From NCBI GenBank assembly GCA_039177895.1, contig JBCDFO010000302.1, forward strand, positions 1 through 6,116: a stretch of 6,116 bases of DNA, read 5' to 3'. This document shows positions 5,629-6,116 of this stretch, piece by piece. The translations under genes were made by a program, and so were the position numbers. The number at the start of each line of letters is the position of its first letter. Within the stretch, counting starts at the first letter, position 1. Source of the DNA: JBCBEX01 sp039177895 (lineage in GTDB: Bacteria > Bacteroidota > Rhodothermia > Rhodothermales > Rubricoccaceae). A model generated the notes under the pieces. That model saw only the letters and a list, made by a program, of their open reading frames with translations, ran no database searches and was not told where the DNA came from.

Positions 5629-6116
5629 ATGAGTCAGATCGCATCCTCGTCCACGGTCGCCCGCTCCGCTTCGCTGTTCGAGACGGCGCAGGGCCTCATG
5701 CCCGGCGGCGTCTCCTCGCCCGTCCGCGCCTTCAAATCTGTCGGCGGCGTCCCGCGCTTCATCGAGCGCGGCGAGGGGGCCTACCTCATCGACGTGGACG
5801 GCAACCGCTACATCGACTACGTGCTGTCGTTCGGGCCGCTGCTCCTCGGCCATGCGCCTGAGGCTGTCACGCAGGCCGTGTCCGAGCAGGTCGCTCTGGG
5901 TAGCAGCTTCGGCGCGCCGAGCCCGCTGGAGGTGGAGCTCGCCGAGCTCATCAAGGGCGTCTACCCGTCGATGGAGCGGCTGCGGTTCGTGAACTCGGGG
6001 ACAGAGGGGGCCATGAGCGCGGTCCGCGCCGCGCGGGCGTACACTGGCCGCGACAAGGTGGTCAAGTTCGAGGGGCACTACCACGGCCACGCCGACCTCC
6101 TGCTCGCCAAGGCCGG
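5629..6116 (+). CDS. hemL: Glutamate-1-semialdehyde 2,1-aminomutase, 3' end outside window
   Basis: PLP enzyme that converts glutamate-1-semialdehyde into 5-aminolevulinate, the last step of the C5 route. The window holds 162 codons of a usual length near 430. Family features seen: FETAQGLMPGGVSSPVRAFK at residues 17-36, AYLIDVDGNRYIDYV (51-65), the PLP-phosphate loop region NSGTEGAM (122-129), and YTGRDKVVKFEG followed by YHGHAD, with Tyr151 at the position of the catalytic Tyr150 of the Synechococcus enzyme. The PLP-binding lysine lies past the window edge and cannot be checked. Small departures from consensus: SFGPLLLGHAPE where most have SWGPMILGHAHP, and GTEG where GTEA is usual. ATG 5629 is chosen because it gives a normal N-terminus; no Shine-Dalgarno precedes it. 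It follows hemY after 104 bases and a hairpin, so it could be a separate transcription unit. Its presence shows ALA is made from glutamyl-tRNA rather than from glycine and succinyl-CoA. Confidence 0.95.
   Translation, partial: MSQIASSSTVARSASLFETAQGLMPGGVSSPVRAFKSVGGVPRFIERGEGAYLIDVDGNRYIDYVLSFGPLLLGHAPEAVTQAVSEQVALGSSFGAPSPLEVELAELIKGVYPSMERLRFVNSGTEGAMSAVRAARAYTGRDKVVKFEGHYHGHADLLLAKA

Noticed and set aside
5533..6090. 185-codon minus-strand open frame across the hemY-hemL spacer and hemL
   Set aside because: It covers the hairpin and lies opposite a clear HemL; the translated sequence is Arg/Ala/Glu/Gly-rich without any domain.

Overview
The window is a one-strand (+) heme biosynthesis cluster with the order hemB (5' end outside the window), hemQ-like, hemE, hemH, hemY (also called hemG), and hemL (3' end outside the window). 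All six genes point the same way. There are no RNA genes, mobile elements, CRISPR arrays or gene-free stretches over about 105 bases. DNA is very GC-rich (close to 70% by eye) and codon third positions are dominated by G and C, so most other open frames are shadows.

Layout: hemB runs off the left edge and ends at 966. After a 12-base gap comes a chlorite-dismutase-family gene (979-1833), read as a divergent HemQ (coproheme decarboxylase). A 103-base spacer with a perfect 9-bp inverted repeat leads to hemE (1937-2983). A 68-base pyrimidine-rich spacer leads to hemH (3052-4113), closely followed by hemY (about 4145-5524). A 104-base spacer with a long imperfect hairpin followed by T runs separates hemY from hemL (5629 to the right edge).

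How the genes work together: HemL makes 5-aminolevulinate at the end of the glutamyl-tRNA (C5) route, HemB joins two of these into porphobilinogen, and HemE turns uroporphyrinogen III into coproporphyrinogen III. The rest of the set (HemY-type oxidase, a ferrochelatase with the Tyr-containing N-terminal motif of the Bacillus enzyme, a Cld/HemQ-family protein, and no hemN or hemF in view) fits the coproporphyrin-dependent ending: coproporphyrinogen to coproporphyrin (HemY), to coproheme (HemH), to heme b (HemQ). hemA, hemC and hemD are not in this window.

Organism: no taxonomic marker gene is present. High GC, total lack of Shine-Dalgarno motifs before any start, and pyrimidine-rich leaders suggest a high-GC relative of Bacteroidota such as the Rhodothermota (Rhodothermus/Salinibacter/Rubricoccus group). 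This is an inference with modest confidence; Planctomycetota, Gemmatimonadota, Acidobacteriota or Myxococcota are not excluded. If the host is a diderm of this kind, the coproporphyrin-dependent gene set and the Bacillus-like hemE-hemH-hemY order are the most interesting aspects. I found no evidence for a wholly new type of system here; the least characterised part is the HemQ-like protein with an unusual predicted active site.
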